Shown here piece after piece: positions 50,001-64,000 of a DNA stretch of 64,000 nucleotides; the first letter of the stretch is position 1, and each line of letters opens with the position of its first letter. The stretch spans positions 14,009,692 to 14,073,691 of the forward strand of contig NC_092196.1 of the NCBI RefSeq assembly GCF_043641665.1, in the 5' to 3' direction. Source of the DNA: Enoplosus armatus. Its lineage: Eukaryota > Chordata > Actinopteri > Centrarchiformes > Enoplosidae. The notes beneath the pieces were generated by a model, which saw only the letters and a list, made by a program, of their open reading frames with translations, was not told where the DNA came from and did no database searches. A program made the translations under genes and the position numbers.

Positions 50001-53000
50001 ACTTTCTCACATTGTTTTCTAACATACCTAAAATAGTTTACTTTATTCAGACATAACTTCTGGTCTGCTTCATGTTTTTTATATATTATCTGCTCAAGCA
50101 CCATTGTGGCTATTAACCTTCTGGTGGACCAGGATATATATTGTTCCATTAGCACAGACTGAAACACACAGAGTAACCATTTTCCTCTCCCTGGTTTGTT
50201 TCCATTTTAGACATATGTATGATTGATAAGACAATCTGCGGAAATGGAACCTGCCATCGTGGAGCCAGCGGCCATTACTGTGCATGTCACCTAGGTTTCA
50301 CTAACTATGGCAACAAAGGGTCTCACTGCACTGGTAAGAACACAGCAGCCCTCAACTTTTTCCAACATCCATTACTGGACCGGTGTTTGTTCAGTAAATA
50401 TATAAAGAGAACATTTTCATGAGTGTAGGTATCCTCATAATATCAGCACTGTGGCCATCAGCAAGCACATTTACTTAAACAAAACTTCCTGTTTCCTCAG
50501 AGTTAAACTGTGATGTTTTCAAAGATGTGACCAATCTGAAAGAGGTAAAGCCACACCAGAAACAGTCTCATCACAGGTCAACATATGTTTAAAATGTGCC
50601 TCATACTTGTGTTTCATTCTCCCCAAATCACTCTCCTAGAAATTTCACATTGCACATGATCTTATGATGCAGTTGAGAAAAAGCTGTCTGGAGCTTACAG
50701 AAAGTGAGGATCCAACAGAGCTGGATGGAGAGGACACACTAAAGGTATTTCTGCAAATAAATAAATTGAAATGCAACTTAATTATGCAAAAAAAACCTTC
50801 AGTTTCTCACAGCCAGCACAGAAACAGGAAGTTCAGCCCCCTTCAAACTCTGTCACATGGTGTTCAGATATCTGTGCACAACTTTGTAGACTGTTTATGT
50901 TGACCTGAGGTGGTATGCAGCCTGAAAGTCTGCCTCTGCCTGACTCTGTCTCCTGTTTCTCCCTGTACATGCTTATGTTTCTCCCTCTACCCCTCCTCTC
51001 CTGTGGCTGTAGAGACTGTTGTCTGTGATCGACAAGCTCTTGTCCAGTGGAGCCTTCAAGGATAACAGGAAGGTCTCCACCTTTCTGGACTTGGTGGAAA
51101 ACGCTCTGAGGCTCATAGGACCTTTCATTAAGCCCCCTGGGACAACAAGATCCTCCACTCACACAGGTTAAATATACATTGACACATAGTGAAGCAGCTA
51201 AATTTGTCTTTGCTTTTGTTGTTCACAAAGATATATGCATTTCAGCAGAGCTGTTTGTTCATTTACAAAGACAATTTGTTCCTTCAAGAGGTTTACAATT
51301 TTTCAGATGTATCATTTGTTTTTAATCGTTTGCTTGTAGATTTCTCTTTTGCTGTAGTCATCTATTGTATCAAGAAACAAGCGATGCATGTTGATAAAAA
51401 GCTGATCTTTGTATCTGGGTCCAGAGCTGGAGCTACTGGCACATAAGGGGGCTGACTTACCCCTGGGAGCTGTGAATCTATCATCTAAGCAAGCTCATCT
51501 GGACATCCAGTTGAAGACAGCTGCTGGAGATCCCTCCTATTATCCTGGTAATGATCATGCCTATAATTAACACATTTGTAAACCACTTTCATTAAGACAG
51601 ATGACTATGTTGAATGTAATAAATGTCCACTTAATCCAGTGTTATCCTGCTATGACTGTGAAAGGCTTTACAATAGTGTCCTTGCTGAGCTATGCAAACC
51701 TGGAAGACTCTGCCGATGGCTTCTTTAGTGGGATGAAACCACGAGTGGGCCAAAGCTTTAAGATCAACTCTAAAGTCGTGACTGTCAGCGTCAGTAACAG
51801 AAACACAAGCCACCTCAAAGAGCCAGTCAAATTAACTTTCAACCACCTGATACAGGTAGCGTATAGTTTGCTATTAAGGATAATAATCCCTGCAATCTCT
51901 GTAGAAACATATTACTTCTACAATGCTCTCTTTTGGTTCACAGTCAAATGAATCTAGCCACACCTGTGTGTTCTGGGATTCCTCGGAGGAAGGAGGGACT
52001 TGGTCTGCTCATGGCTGCAGTGTGGTGGAGTCCAACCCTGAATACACAGTGTGTTCCTGCAACCACCTGAGCAGCTTTGCTGTGCTTATGGCGCTCTATG
52101 AGATGGAGGTTAAAGCTCTCAGTGATATACATGATGATACATAGTAAATCATGACGCTCAGAGTTTGTAGTTGAAACATCAGTCCATCTGTAACCTGTCC
52201 CTCTCTCCTAACAGGACAACTTTGAGCTGCAGCTGATCACATGGGTGGGTCTGTCCCTTTCACTAATTTGCCTGTTGATCTGCATCCTGACGTTCTCGTT
52301 GATCCGCTCCATCCAAAGCCCAAGAACCAGCATCCACCTGCACCTCTGCATCAGCCTCTTCATTGCCATCCTTATCTTCCTTGCAGGGATCTCTCGTACA
52401 GAGAACCGGGTAAATACAAACATGTTGCGTAGTCAAAATGCCTGCACTGTCCATATGAGTGCAGAAACATTTCTGACACCTTTGAATACAGAAGAGGAAT
52501 AGATACTAAGTAACAGCACAGCTACTGAATGATTAATGTGGGTGCTGAAGATTTATAAACAACAAATCAGCAAGTGTTTCCCCATTCCCCATTTCTCAGC
52601 ATCCTTTGTCCTTTTTTCACTGCTGTCATCCTGATCCTCATCTCTCTCCCTAACACATTAGGTTGGCTGTGCAGTGGTAGCAGGGCTGCTGCATTTCTTC
52701 TACCTGGCAGCATTTTGCTGGATGTGTCTAGAGGGAATACAACTCTTCAGGATGGTAGTCCTGGTCTTTAACACCAACGTCAAAACCCTCTACATGATGG
52801 CAGGTGGCTATGGAGTCCCAGCTGTAATTGTCGCTGTCTCAGCTATATTTAATGCCAAAGGATATGGCACTGAGAGATAGTAAGTTTCCTCTACAGATGC
52901 TGATATTATTTTATCTTTAATGTATACCCAAATCCCAGGTTATGTTGACTTATAGTCTGCTCAATAAACTTTCAATATGCATTGCAGTTGTTGGTTAAAC

Positions 53001-54381
53001 GTGGAATTCATTTGGAGTTTCTTTGGCCCAGCCTGTGTCATCATCGTTGTGAGTAAGAAAATGATCTCAGAAATCCCTTCGCTTGACTTCACTGCTTTTT
53101 TAAAACATTGTCTTCTCTGTTGCCTTTCAGATAAACATTTTCTTTTTTCTCATCACGGTGTGGAAGTTGGCACAGAAGTTCTCAAGTTTAAACCCTGACC
53201 TGGACAATCTGCAGAAAATAAAGTGAGTCAGCACTAACCCACAAGCTGCCTGCAACAATCAGGCACGCGTATCCTATATGTGTGTATGGACAAGGTGTGT
53301 ATGTGTGTAGATATGCTTTGTGGAACTACACATTTTCTATATTACTGCTTCTCCCACTAAAGAGTAAGAAATAAAAAAAAAGGATTGCTCAAAAAAAGTA
53401 AGCTTTTTTCCCGTGTGTATCTTTGTTGCCTCCTGCAGGGCATTTACCATTACTGCAGTGGCCCAGCTGTGTGTGTTAGGCACCATGTGGATCTGTGGTT
53501 GTTTCCAGTTTGAGGAGGGCACAATAGCCATGTCTTACCTGTTCACCATCTTTGGCAGCCTTCAGGGCGTTATGCTCTTTGTTATGCACTGTCTGTTTTC
53601 TAAACAGGTCAGTAACGGTCCTCTCAAAAATAAAGAATAAGTTCTGGTGTTTTTTGGTGTCAAAACTCAACTTGCATTCTGATTTTAGGTGAGGGAAGAG
53701 TATGCAAACATCCTGTCCAGATTCTGTGCACCGAGGAAGAAGAGCTACTCAGAGTTCAGTTCCTCGCACTCCAGCAAAGCTCATGTAAGTAGTTATTTAT
53801 ATTTCACTGCAGTGTCTCCGATTGACGTGGAATGACAGTGAAGTTAAACTGTTTTATCCAATAACTTTGCAGTCCACATTCACTAATTTCACCAGAATCT
53901 TTTCACCAGCAATGTGCTGAATTAAATGTGATACAGTATGATATCTATTTGTAATTTATTAGACTACCATATCTATTTTCAACACATATTATCTAAAGGA
54001 GGTTAGGAAATTATTTTATGTACTCCTTGTTAAATAGGAGATGCCTCACTAGCTCCCCAAGCAACAGTAAATGATGCATGTGGACAGCATAATTTAACAT
54101 TTGATCTGTAATGATTGCTTAAGAGATTTAATGGGGTTTAAGTCATTGGAAGTTTCATTTTGGAAACCTTCCAAAAGCAAACACATAATTCTTTACCAGG
54201 ATTTTAAGATGGTGAAGTTTTATATTATATAGGAGGCTTTGTATGTTGGTGACAGAGCAGAGCCTGTCCTGATTATGAAAGAGTACTGAGAATATGCGTC
54301 GTGACTGATTGACTTGTCTCTCCCCTCTGGGGTCCTCAGGCCTCCAAGAGCACCCAGGACACAGGAGAGTCTCACATCTGA
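47043..54381 (+). CDS. adgre5: Adhesion G protein-coupled receptor E5 (CD97-like), 19 coding exons
   Basis: Coding exons: 47043-47073, 48817-48897, 49159-49329, 49458-49616, 49825-49971, 50211-50333, 50501-50544, 50640-50744, 51013-51166, 51425-51547, 51665-51855, 51944-52108, 52215-52409, 52662-52879, 52988-53048, 53131-53222, 53439-53607, 53689-53784, 54340-54381. They sum to 2367 nt with no internal stop, giving 788 residues (human CD97 long form about 835). Order: signal peptide ([10 protein letters not shown]...), four EGF-like modules at residues about 38-94, 95-147, 148-196 and 197-237, each on its own phase-1 exon, then the GAIN region. The GPS (CSCNHLSSF) has predicted cleavage between L485 and S486. 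Seven membrane segments follow (about 499-745), then a cytoplasmic tail ending ESHI. The segments [19 protein letters not shown] and VWKLAQKFS match CD97. EGF modules 1-3 carry D-x-[DN]-E-C calcium-binding starts. In mammals CD97 acts at the leukocyte surface in adhesion and mechanosensing. The exon 11 acceptor (51664) is weak, but of the two candidates examined it is the one that keeps frame. Confidence 0.93.
47074..48816 (+). other. adgre5: Intron 1 of adgre5
   Basis: A 1.7-kb phase-1 intron with donor gtgagt and acceptor gctttccag. It splits the signal peptide. It contains short shadow frames only and no repeat of note. Confidence 0.85.
52064..52072 (+). other. adgre5: GPS autoproteolysis site codons (His-Leu|Ser)
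   Basis: CAC CTG AGC encodes the H-L-S tripeptide used for GAIN-domain self-cleavage. All four GPS cysteines (residues 451, 468, 480, 482) and two Trp (454, 463) are present, so the site looks functional. The new N-terminus ([11 protein letters not shown]) would be the tethered agonist. Confidence 0.88.
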
Positions 54382-55440
54382 GGGGCTAAACAGTGGCTGG
54401 AGAGCAAAGTCTAATTTATTTCTTGAGGACTGCTGTTTCAGACACACAGCCAACCACTGCCCTGCCATTTGTAGCCAATGCACCAATTTGCTTTACTGCA
54501 AAATATTGTAAATTGGATCTGTCTTTAGTTTTTGAGTTGGTAGATATATAGAACTGGCCTAGAAATAGAGCTGTTGATTGTTATAATTTAATATAAATTA
54601 AGGATTTCCTTCAAAATGAGAAATAACTTTTGACAGTGAGAGTTACTATAATACAGACTATTCTGTATTCTGTATATTTAAACAAAGCTGTTAAGGTGAC
54701 CCATGATTAGGGTGCTTTACTTTCATACCAACACGTATGTTATTGGAGTATTTATCAAATGGTAAATAATGTTACTCGTTTTGGAAAAATAAATCTCCAA
54801 ATGTTTAGATTTTTTCATATGTGGAAAAAAATTATATTATGAAGACCTGTTTTATCAGGTACATCTAAAATGGCTTGTTGTGTCATTCAGGTACTTTATT
54901 AAACCATTAAAGACAATCTGAAAGATATTTCTGGGGCAAATACTTTTTTTCTGTATAACTTGTTCACCATATTTAAATTGATATGATCTAAATATGACCA
55001 ATTATTAGGACAATTATGAGACAGAAACGGATTTTAAATGTCTGTTTGTGTATATATTGCTGGGCAATTCAGTATGTATTACAGGAAGTGACTGCATTTC
55101 TGCTCCATTCAGCATGCTGTAACATGTTAAATGTATTATATCTAATAATTGAAAAATGTTTTTTATTTACGCAGTTCAACTTGAATGTCAAATATACCTT
55201 TTGTTGTTATTGTCTTTTAGAATATTAGTACTGTTGTAAGCACTGGTTTTAGCACATTTTTGGACTTTTTGATAGATGTTTGGTTAAAATATTTATCTTT
55301 TATTCTGTATTTCCAATTTACATCTTCTGTCTTTCACAGTGTGAATTATTATGTTTTGATTGTATTTTAAGTGAATTCAGTCTTTTCATGCCTCCCCTGG
55401 AAGCTTTCAATTGAATAAATATTCTGATATACTTCCTGCT
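54382..55440 (+). other. adgre5: adgre5 3' UTR with candidate polyadenylation signals
   Basis: AT-rich sequence after the adgre5 stop. AATAAA occurs near 54787 and at 55414-55419. The second fits a roughly 1-kb 3' UTR, and either could be used. Confidence 0.5.
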
Positions 55441-56640
55441 TAAGGGCTCTGTGTGAAGGTCTTCCCACCACTTGCCTTTTCATCCAATCATTTCATTCAA
55501 AATATAGAATAAATTAGTGTTGAAAGGACATAGACATCTTTTAAGTTCTTTATGTCAGAAGCCCAGATTTAGCAGAAATAGCAACAACAAGACAGCAAGA
55601 GTGTTAAGTTAGCACTTTTGTAAGTTTTGAAAGTCATTGCCAAACCCATGCATGCTCTCCACCTTCATGTCTACTGCTGGAACACTTATCTGGCTGGTTG
55701 ACTTAAAACATGGGAACAGTTAGAGGAAATAGAAGATCCTCTCGTCTTTGTGCCTCTTCCATCCTGTTTATGTGAGATACAGACATAATGGTCTCAAAAA
55801 CAACTCTGAAGTCTTAAAATTGGTGCTTGAATTTTAACAAGCAAACAATCCTTTTGTAGTCGTAGTTCTGAAAATACATTTTACTGTATAAAATATCAGA
55901 GCAGATTAATTGAGTATTCCCTCTTTAAACATTCACAAACCTTGGTAGAGTCACTCCTATGTATCTTTTAGTTTAAACTCACCTCCTGAAAATTATGTTT
56001 TAAACATCAGAATCAGAATCAGAATCAGAAATACTTTAGTGATCCCCGGGGGGAAATTGTACAACACGTGTTTTTTATGTCTAAAATATTCTAAAATCTA
56101 ATATCTGTCAGTGTGAAGTTCAGAGTATCTTATTCTTCCAAACAGGATACCAGTATAGTATACCAGAAACCCTTGAGGCATCTAATCATCATCATCATGC
56201 TTTTCCTCTGATGTCTGCCTCTGTGCTTATGTTTATGTGGTGGGTGATAATCATCATGGTACCAGTTGAATAACAGACTCAGATCTCTTTTGTTTTGACA
56301 GAAGTATCAATGAGAATTTGAGAAAGCAAATGAGAAAACTTTTTTCACTGTTCAGCTATCCAGCTAACACTCGATCAATACTACAAAATGAAAGCGATGG
56401 CTGAGATCCCCTCTGGTTCAAAGGATCAGCAGGGGAGATGAATAGATGGAAGCAATACATCCAGTGGGGGAAGGAGGATGGAAAATGCAGGTCCAGCATG
56501 CAGAGATAAAATAGCTGCCAAGCCTCTGGAGAGAGGGATGACCGGACCAGGGAGAAAGAGAAATTGTCAGAGAGGCAGGGGAAAAGAAAGGGAGGAGGTC
56601 ACGAGCAAATGCTTGTGAACCATAGTGATGTCTGAAAGTG
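55441..56640. other. Intergenic sequence between adgre5 and ptger1
   Basis: No gene is supported. Contains one short repeat tail (56006-56060) and an ATC triplet run near 56187-56199. From 56400 it becomes purine-rich (gggaggaag, gagagaggg). Confidence 0.5.
56006..56060. mobile_element. Retroposon-tail-like fish repeat
   Basis: Four atcaga-type hexamer units run directly into aatactttagtgatccccgg and gggaaattgt. This junction is very common in teleost genomes as a short interspersed-repeat end. No full-length body is present and the family is not assigned. Confidence 0.5.
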
Positions 56641-56739
56641 GAAAATCAGGCAGCTCGGCAGACAAGAGAGATACATTCGTACTCTCTCATTTATTCGGAG
56701 CCATCCCAAACAACAGTGTTCATCCGGAGTGATCTGAAG
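56640..56739 (+). other. ptger1: Possible non-coding first exon of ptger1
   Basis: The segment ends gtgatctgaag followed by a perfect donor, gtaagt, at 56740. The ptger1 start codon lies directly after an acceptor-like ctctgtag (59103), so at least one upstream untranslated exon is needed, and this is the best-looking donor in the interval. The left boundary is a guess and there is no direct evidence of joining. Confidence 0.35.
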
Positions 56740-59103
56740 GTAAGTTTCATTTATTATTCATAACCTTTTAATGGTAAGTCCTTTCATAGATAACATACTT
56801 ACAACATCCGTCACTCTAAGCAAATTAGCGAAAGTGAAGCTGAAATACATGCTAAATATAAGTAATAAGATTAGCGCATGACTAAAGAGTTGGATCTCTA
56901 AGAAAGCTGTGATTCCTCATTGATTTCATCTATTTGACCCTCTTTCATTATACAGACATCCTGATTAAGGTAGGTAAGACATGGATAATGCAGGGGAGCA
57001 CCACCCCTTTATTATGCCTGAGTTGTTAAGAAATGTTTTATTTTGCTTAAAGAACACAGTATTCAGTAATAGAAGAATTAAACAAGATATTTGGAGTAAC
57101 AGCCTTGATGCTTGAGAAAAGATCCAGAATCCAGTACATGTCTCAATAATTTCCATGGTAAATTATATCTTGGTTGATAAGACATATATCTTTTGTAGCT
57201 GATAACATCCTCCCAATCCTGAATATAACCCCTGGATTCCTTTTAATAATGTTGTTCCTCTGTCATTTTCTCCCACTCTCCAAAGAAATTGCTTCTCTCT
57301 GTGTAGGTATATTTACTGTTGATGAAGTAAGAGTGAGGTAACAGAAAGAAATGCAAAAACAAAATAATTTGTAAAGAAAGAAAAAACAGCAACTGCTTGA
57401 TCAGCTGTAAGTTACTGGTGTCGACACAAGAAGAAGCAGTGGAGTTTATTAATTTTCTCTGAAGCTCCAAGTGTTTGTTTTTCAACAAAAAAAAACATAG
57501 CACACCTCAAATGTCCAGGTCAAGGAGTACAAAGTACACATTTCACTTGTTAATTTGGCTTACATTACATACATACATTACGTACATTACATTAATAGTC
57601 AAGCGCTTATGCATTTCTGCACAGAGCGTTTTGATCTGACTGTCTTTTTTAAGCTTTGGAGGTCTGTAACCTCAAGAGTTTCTGTGGATGCTGCTAACAA
57701 AGCAGGCAGCTATCGAGATTCAAAGGATTCTATTCGCCAGAAGATGGAAAAGAACCAGATCAAATTTAGCTGCAGTTTTGACTTTCTTCTTTTCTTCTTA
57801 TATAAACCCATGTCTGCTCCTGGAACCTTTTGCTCTTCTAAGATTTACGTCCACGTACCAAAGAGATTAAAGTCATTCTGGAAAGTGGGGATCCATTAAC
57901 CTGTTACAAATATCAAGCCTAGTGTTTGATGCATTATGTATCACAATAGGATGAAAATTGCTTATGCAAATTGGCAAATCCTGCTGGTTAAGGTTTAATG
58001 ACATCAATATCAAGTTGCAAAACAAAGACAACGCTGTTGTTGCCAAAATCAGCTGTTAAAAATGATAAATGGTGATTACCTCAGAAAATAGGAGAGTGAT
58101 TCTAAGTTGTTATGTATCCCGTATTTTAAAACCTCAAGCTCTCTCTTTACAACACAAACACACAAACTGAGGCACACTCAAGGCATAATGACAGTTCAGC
58201 CAAAACCAAATACTAGTCGCTGAAAGGGAGTAATGAGTTAGGGAAACTGTCAAGCGAGGAGTTGTGGAGCAGGTATGGTGAGCTTCCACAGAGGGTAAAA
58301 GACAAATGAGCAAAGTATGTTTATGGCAGGTGAGAGGTCTGAAGAGAGGAAAGAATTGTGTTGAAAAAAAGAACAGTTTGTGAGACAAGCATATACAATG
58401 TCTGGTCCGAGAGCCTGTTGTGCTAACCGACCAATAAAATCAGCAGAAACTACACAAATGTCCTACATTTCCACGTTACACTGGTAAAGTAAAAGTTAGT
58501 TAATTGTTTGATAATCCTTTCCTCAGGGCATCCACTTGGCTATGACCCAATCACAGTATGTTCTGGATTCAAACCTGGCCAGGGACCTTTGTCATATGTC
58601 TCACTACAAATATTTCCTCTCTCAAATATTTTTCTCTCCTTAAAATATCCCCCAAATAAGAAGACTGCAATAAACCCATTGATGGACACTGATCTGTCAT
58701 GTGCATTTTCCATGAACAGCCATGTTTTTGAAAGTTTACATTTGTGAGAATACATCTATTCATGAGTGCTTGCATGATAGGTACAGAGACTAAAAACACT
58801 CTGACAGGGTTTAATCGCTTCTCTTCATTATTCCTTGGGCAGTTATAGCTCTTCTAATTAAAGTCTGAATTAGGTCAGACCACTTGTTGTAATCAGACTT
58901 GAGTGGCCCAGTGAAGAATATATCATAGCATTCATGAGTACACGATTTTGCATTTAAGACTTCTCTGTGGTCCTGCTGTCTATGAATTATTTGAGACACA
59001 TTTTAGACAGCAGAACAGGAAGACATAAAAGCATTTGTTAAAAAGTATCACTCAGTGGGTTTGTTTGAACTAATGGAAGTATTTTGCCTGTAATTCTCTG
59101 TAG
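56740..59103 (+). other. ptger1: Probable ptger1 5' UTR intron
   Basis: A 2.4-kb non-coding stretch. Several open frames of 60 to 114 codons have no domain. It contains a short TACATTACA-type cluster at 57558-57593. Confidence 0.4.
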
Positions 59104-60392
59104 ATGACACTGAAGATGAGGACACCGTCTATACTCATGACTTCATTCTCTACCTCCTCAACACCATCCATCCTCCACCAGAACCTGAAGATCAACTCCT
59201 CTGAACAGCCAGGTCCCTGGCTGAACAGCACCTGGCCCCCTGCCAAATCTTCAGGTTTAGGGATGTCCTGCTTCACAATGACATTTGGCGCCATCTCCAA
59301 CCTCACGGCTCTGGGCATACTGGCTAAGTCCAGTGTCCGATTCCGCCGCCAATCCAAAGCACCATTTCTGCTACTAACAGTGGCTTTGCTTTTGGCTGAC
59401 CTGGGAGGTCATGTGATCCCAGGAGCCTTTGCTTTGTATTTGCACATGGATCAGAGGCATAAAACACAGCCCACCAAGGAATTCTGTCAGATCTTTGGGG
59501 CTAGTATGGTCTTTTTTGGCTTATGCCCCTTGCTGTTGGGTTGTGCCATGGCAGTGGAGCGCTGTGTGGCCATCACCCAGCCCTTTTTCCACACTACTAT
59601 GATCACATTGGCTCATGTGCGGCGAGTTGTGTTATTTCTGTCCTCTCTTGCACTTGTGCTGGCAATTCTACCTTTACTTGCTGTGGGGACTTACACTACC
59701 CAGTCTCCCGGGACATGGTGTTTCTTGTCTATCCATGGTCCACAGTCTACAGCGGACCGAAATCTGGCTCTGGCCTTCTCGTGTCTGGGCCTCACTGCAC
59801 TCACTCTTTCCCTACTCTGCAACATCCTGAGTGGTCTGGCATTGCTGCAGGCCAGAATGAAGTCCCATGATGTTAATACAAATTCATCAGATCGCTGTAC
59901 TCGTCATCCATCGTCCGCTTCATCTTCCTCCTTGTTTTGTTCATTGGATGTGGAAATGATGGTGCAACTGGCAGTAATCACTGTGGTTTCCTGTGTATGC
60001 TGGAGCCCCTTTCTTGTGAGTACTACTTTTTTTAGAGTGCAGTATTTGTTCCTATATTCACCTTTAGTGGTCAGGTATTTTCAATAATATTGTAGATGAT
60101 AAAGTAATAGACTCATCTCATGAGTGATTGTGTCTCTCCTACAATATAGATCCACATTCTTGTGATGCAGTTAAACCAAAGCCACGGAGCCTCAACACAT
60201 GAGAAAGATGGGTTCATTCTTCTGGCCTTACGTATGGCCTCCTGGAATCAGATCTTGGACCCTTGGGTTTACATCTTACTGAGGAGGGCAGTGCTTTCCA
60301 GAGTTTGCTGTGCTTTCTATACACAGAGGGCCACAGTGACAGCAAATAGCTCCTGTGCAGACACACGCAGGCAGGTCTTCAGTCTGCAATGA
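59104..60392 (+). CDS. ptger1: Prostaglandin E2 receptor EP1 subtype, two coding exons
   Basis: Coding exons 59104-60015 and 60150-60392 join in phase 0 to give 384 residues (human EP1 402). It is a class A GPCR of the prostanoid family. The N-terminus has two N-glycosylation sites (N31-S-S, N41-S-T). TM1 is about 50-73 and TM2 about 88-110 with D99 at the conserved 2.50 position. C128 and C206 can form the TM3-ECL2 disulfide. ERC (152-154) replaces DRY, as is normal in this family. The ECL2 signature GTWCF is at 203-207. R332 in TM7 ([21 protein letters not shown]) is the arginine expected to bind the prostaglandin carboxylate. The intron falls at the end of TM6 (CWSPFL), the conserved position in prostanoid receptor genes. 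EP1 couples mainly to Gq and calcium. The first in-frame ATG after the acceptor was taken as start; M5 and M12 are alternatives. A teleost a/b/c paralogue letter cannot be assigned. Confidence 0.9.
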
Positions 60393-60428
60393 CCATGTTG
60401 CTCTTGGACTTTTTCTTTTATGGGCTGA

Positions 60429-60434
60429 AATAAA
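60429..60434 (+). terminator. ptger1: Polyadenylation signal of ptger1
   Basis: AATAAA lies 37 bp after the ptger1 stop codon. If used, the 3' UTR is very short (about 60 bp). Confidence 0.6.
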
Positions 60435-60639
60435 TTATTTCTTTCATGTGTGTTGTGAGAAATGAATGCAAGCTCTGCTGTGTTATTTTCAACAGGGCCT
60501 CGTGAGGTCCATATTCAGCAGGCCAAGAGTCTTCAAGGCAGCACTGTGAATAAGGGATGGAAACAGACTTCCACAGCATTTCACAACATTTAGTTAGTAG
60601 TCTGTGCCGGTGCTACTATCAATAGCAGCCACCTGCAAA

Positions 60640-61199
60640 TCTAGTGGCTGGGTAATTGGGCGGGGTTAGTATTGTCCAATAAAATTTGAGAAAAGCTTGA
60701 CAAGCGCCGAGTTTAACAAATGGCTGAGCTGCTGAGGAAGGCTCACACCCGGTGTGGGCGGTGCTTCTTTGGCAATGACCCTATTCAATATGGAGTACAG
60801 AAAATAGCCTGATTCATCCACATTTCACTTTTCTCATTCCCATTTCGGTCGCTTTTGAATGTCGGCCACAAATTATGACCACTCCACGTAGTTGCCAACC
60901 TACAGGACTCGCTCACGTACGTTTGACGTATTTCCAAATATCGTTTGAATGTTTACTAGCCTACTTAACAACAACCGCGCTGACGAGCATTGAACTGTAA
61001 CACTGTGTGTAGTTTGTAACACTGACAAACTACTGGTTTCCTTAAAAACGCGATATTGTACATTTTCTCGACGCTCTCAACATCCGGAGGAAGATTTGAA
61101 TAATCGAAAGTGTCCGCGAAAGTAACTAAGTTATAAGTTGTGCCGACCAGCGGGGTTATCGGGTGAAAGGTGACATCGCTTCAGTCCATTGACTCGTAG
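60640..61199 (+). promoter_or_regulatory. slc27a1: slc27a1 promoter and non-coding first exon
   Basis: A GC box (gggcgggg, 60658-60665) and a CCAAT box (60676-60680) precede a CpG-richer stretch at 60870-61199. The segment ends gactcgtag followed by a perfect donor, gtaagt, at 61200. The first coding exon begins after an acceptor at 61452, so 61199 is the likely end of a 5' UTR exon. The start of that exon is unknown. Confidence 0.55.
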
Positions 61200-61453
61200 G
61201 TAAGTTGTTTGCAGTACTTGTATGTAGATTTTGCGTCTGGAGTGATGTCTGTTCGTATGCTGATTGACATATGTCACGTAAGTGTTTGTTTTACCTATTT
61301 CCCAAAAAAAGTTTATTTTATGTAGGCTGCTTGTGGTTACCAGTCTGTACTACAGTAGTTCAACTTCCTGAGTGAAACCCATGTAAGGCTTCAAATTATG
61401 CTGATTCTGTCCTAAAAGCCTGTCTTTCTCCCTTTCCTCCTTCCTTGACAAGA

Positions 61454-63942
<2,489 letters not shown>

Positions 63943-64000
63943 GTAAGAGCTTATGCTTTGAAAATATTGAGAAGTGCCATATTTAATGAAATCAATAACT

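Noticed and set aside
51601..51951. A 116-codon continuous frame as the adgre5 exon 11
   Set aside because: The frame is right, but its beginning and end lie in introns. Splice phases place the exon at 51665-51855.
54382..59103. DDX39A or PKN1 orthologue between adgre5 and ptger1, as in human
   Set aside because: No helicase or kinase motif is found on either strand in this interval.
59523..59870. 115-codon second frame inside the ptger1 exon
   Set aside because: A shifted-frame shadow of the receptor coding sequence without its own features.

Overview
This is vertebrate nuclear DNA, most likely from a ray-finned fish. Three split genes with GT-AG introns lie in the right-hand 17 kb. Many introns there are short (often 100-300 bp). 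The proteins are recognisable orthologues of vertebrate receptors and transporters. The rest is AT-rich non-coding sequence with many (CA)n, (CT)n and (GAG)n microsatellites and fish-type mobile-element remnants. The species cannot be named from the sequence alone.

Layout. Positions 1 to about 46,700 hold no protein-coding gene that I can support. The open frames there are short, lack splice-linked partners and often read through microsatellites. This interval carries a 523-bp non-autonomous hAT-like transposon (7857-8379), a short retroelement insertion flanked by a 14-bp target duplication and carrying a hammerhead-ribozyme-like motif (18602-18816), an eroded fish repeat near 16.8 kb, a two-level minisatellite (40613-40898), about fifteen microsatellites, and several dense TAAT-rich blocks that look like conserved non-coding enhancers.

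From 47,043 to 54,381, on the plus strand, lies a complete 19-coding-exon adhesion GPCR. It has a signal peptide, four EGF-like modules, a GAIN/GPS region with an HLS cleavage site and seven membrane segments. I call it adgre5 (CD97). The spliced frame closes exactly at 788 residues. From 59,104 to 60,392 is a two-coding-exon prostaglandin E receptor of the EP1 type (ptger1, 384 residues). From about 61,000 to the window end is the 5' half of a long-chain fatty acid transport protein/acyl-CoA synthetase (slc27a1-like): six coding exons, 334 residues, continuing beyond the window.

The three genes are in the same orientation but are separate transcription units with their own polyadenylation signals and first exons. 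They share no pathway. Their proximity matches human chromosome 19p13.1, where ADGRE5, PTGER1 and SLC27A1 all reside, so the segment looks like preserved vertebrate synteny. The most unusual observation is the hammerhead-like motif at 18687-18743 inside a cleanly bounded insertion, as expected for Penelope-like retroelements. The coding-free left flank with enhancer-like blocks is the other part worth comparative work.
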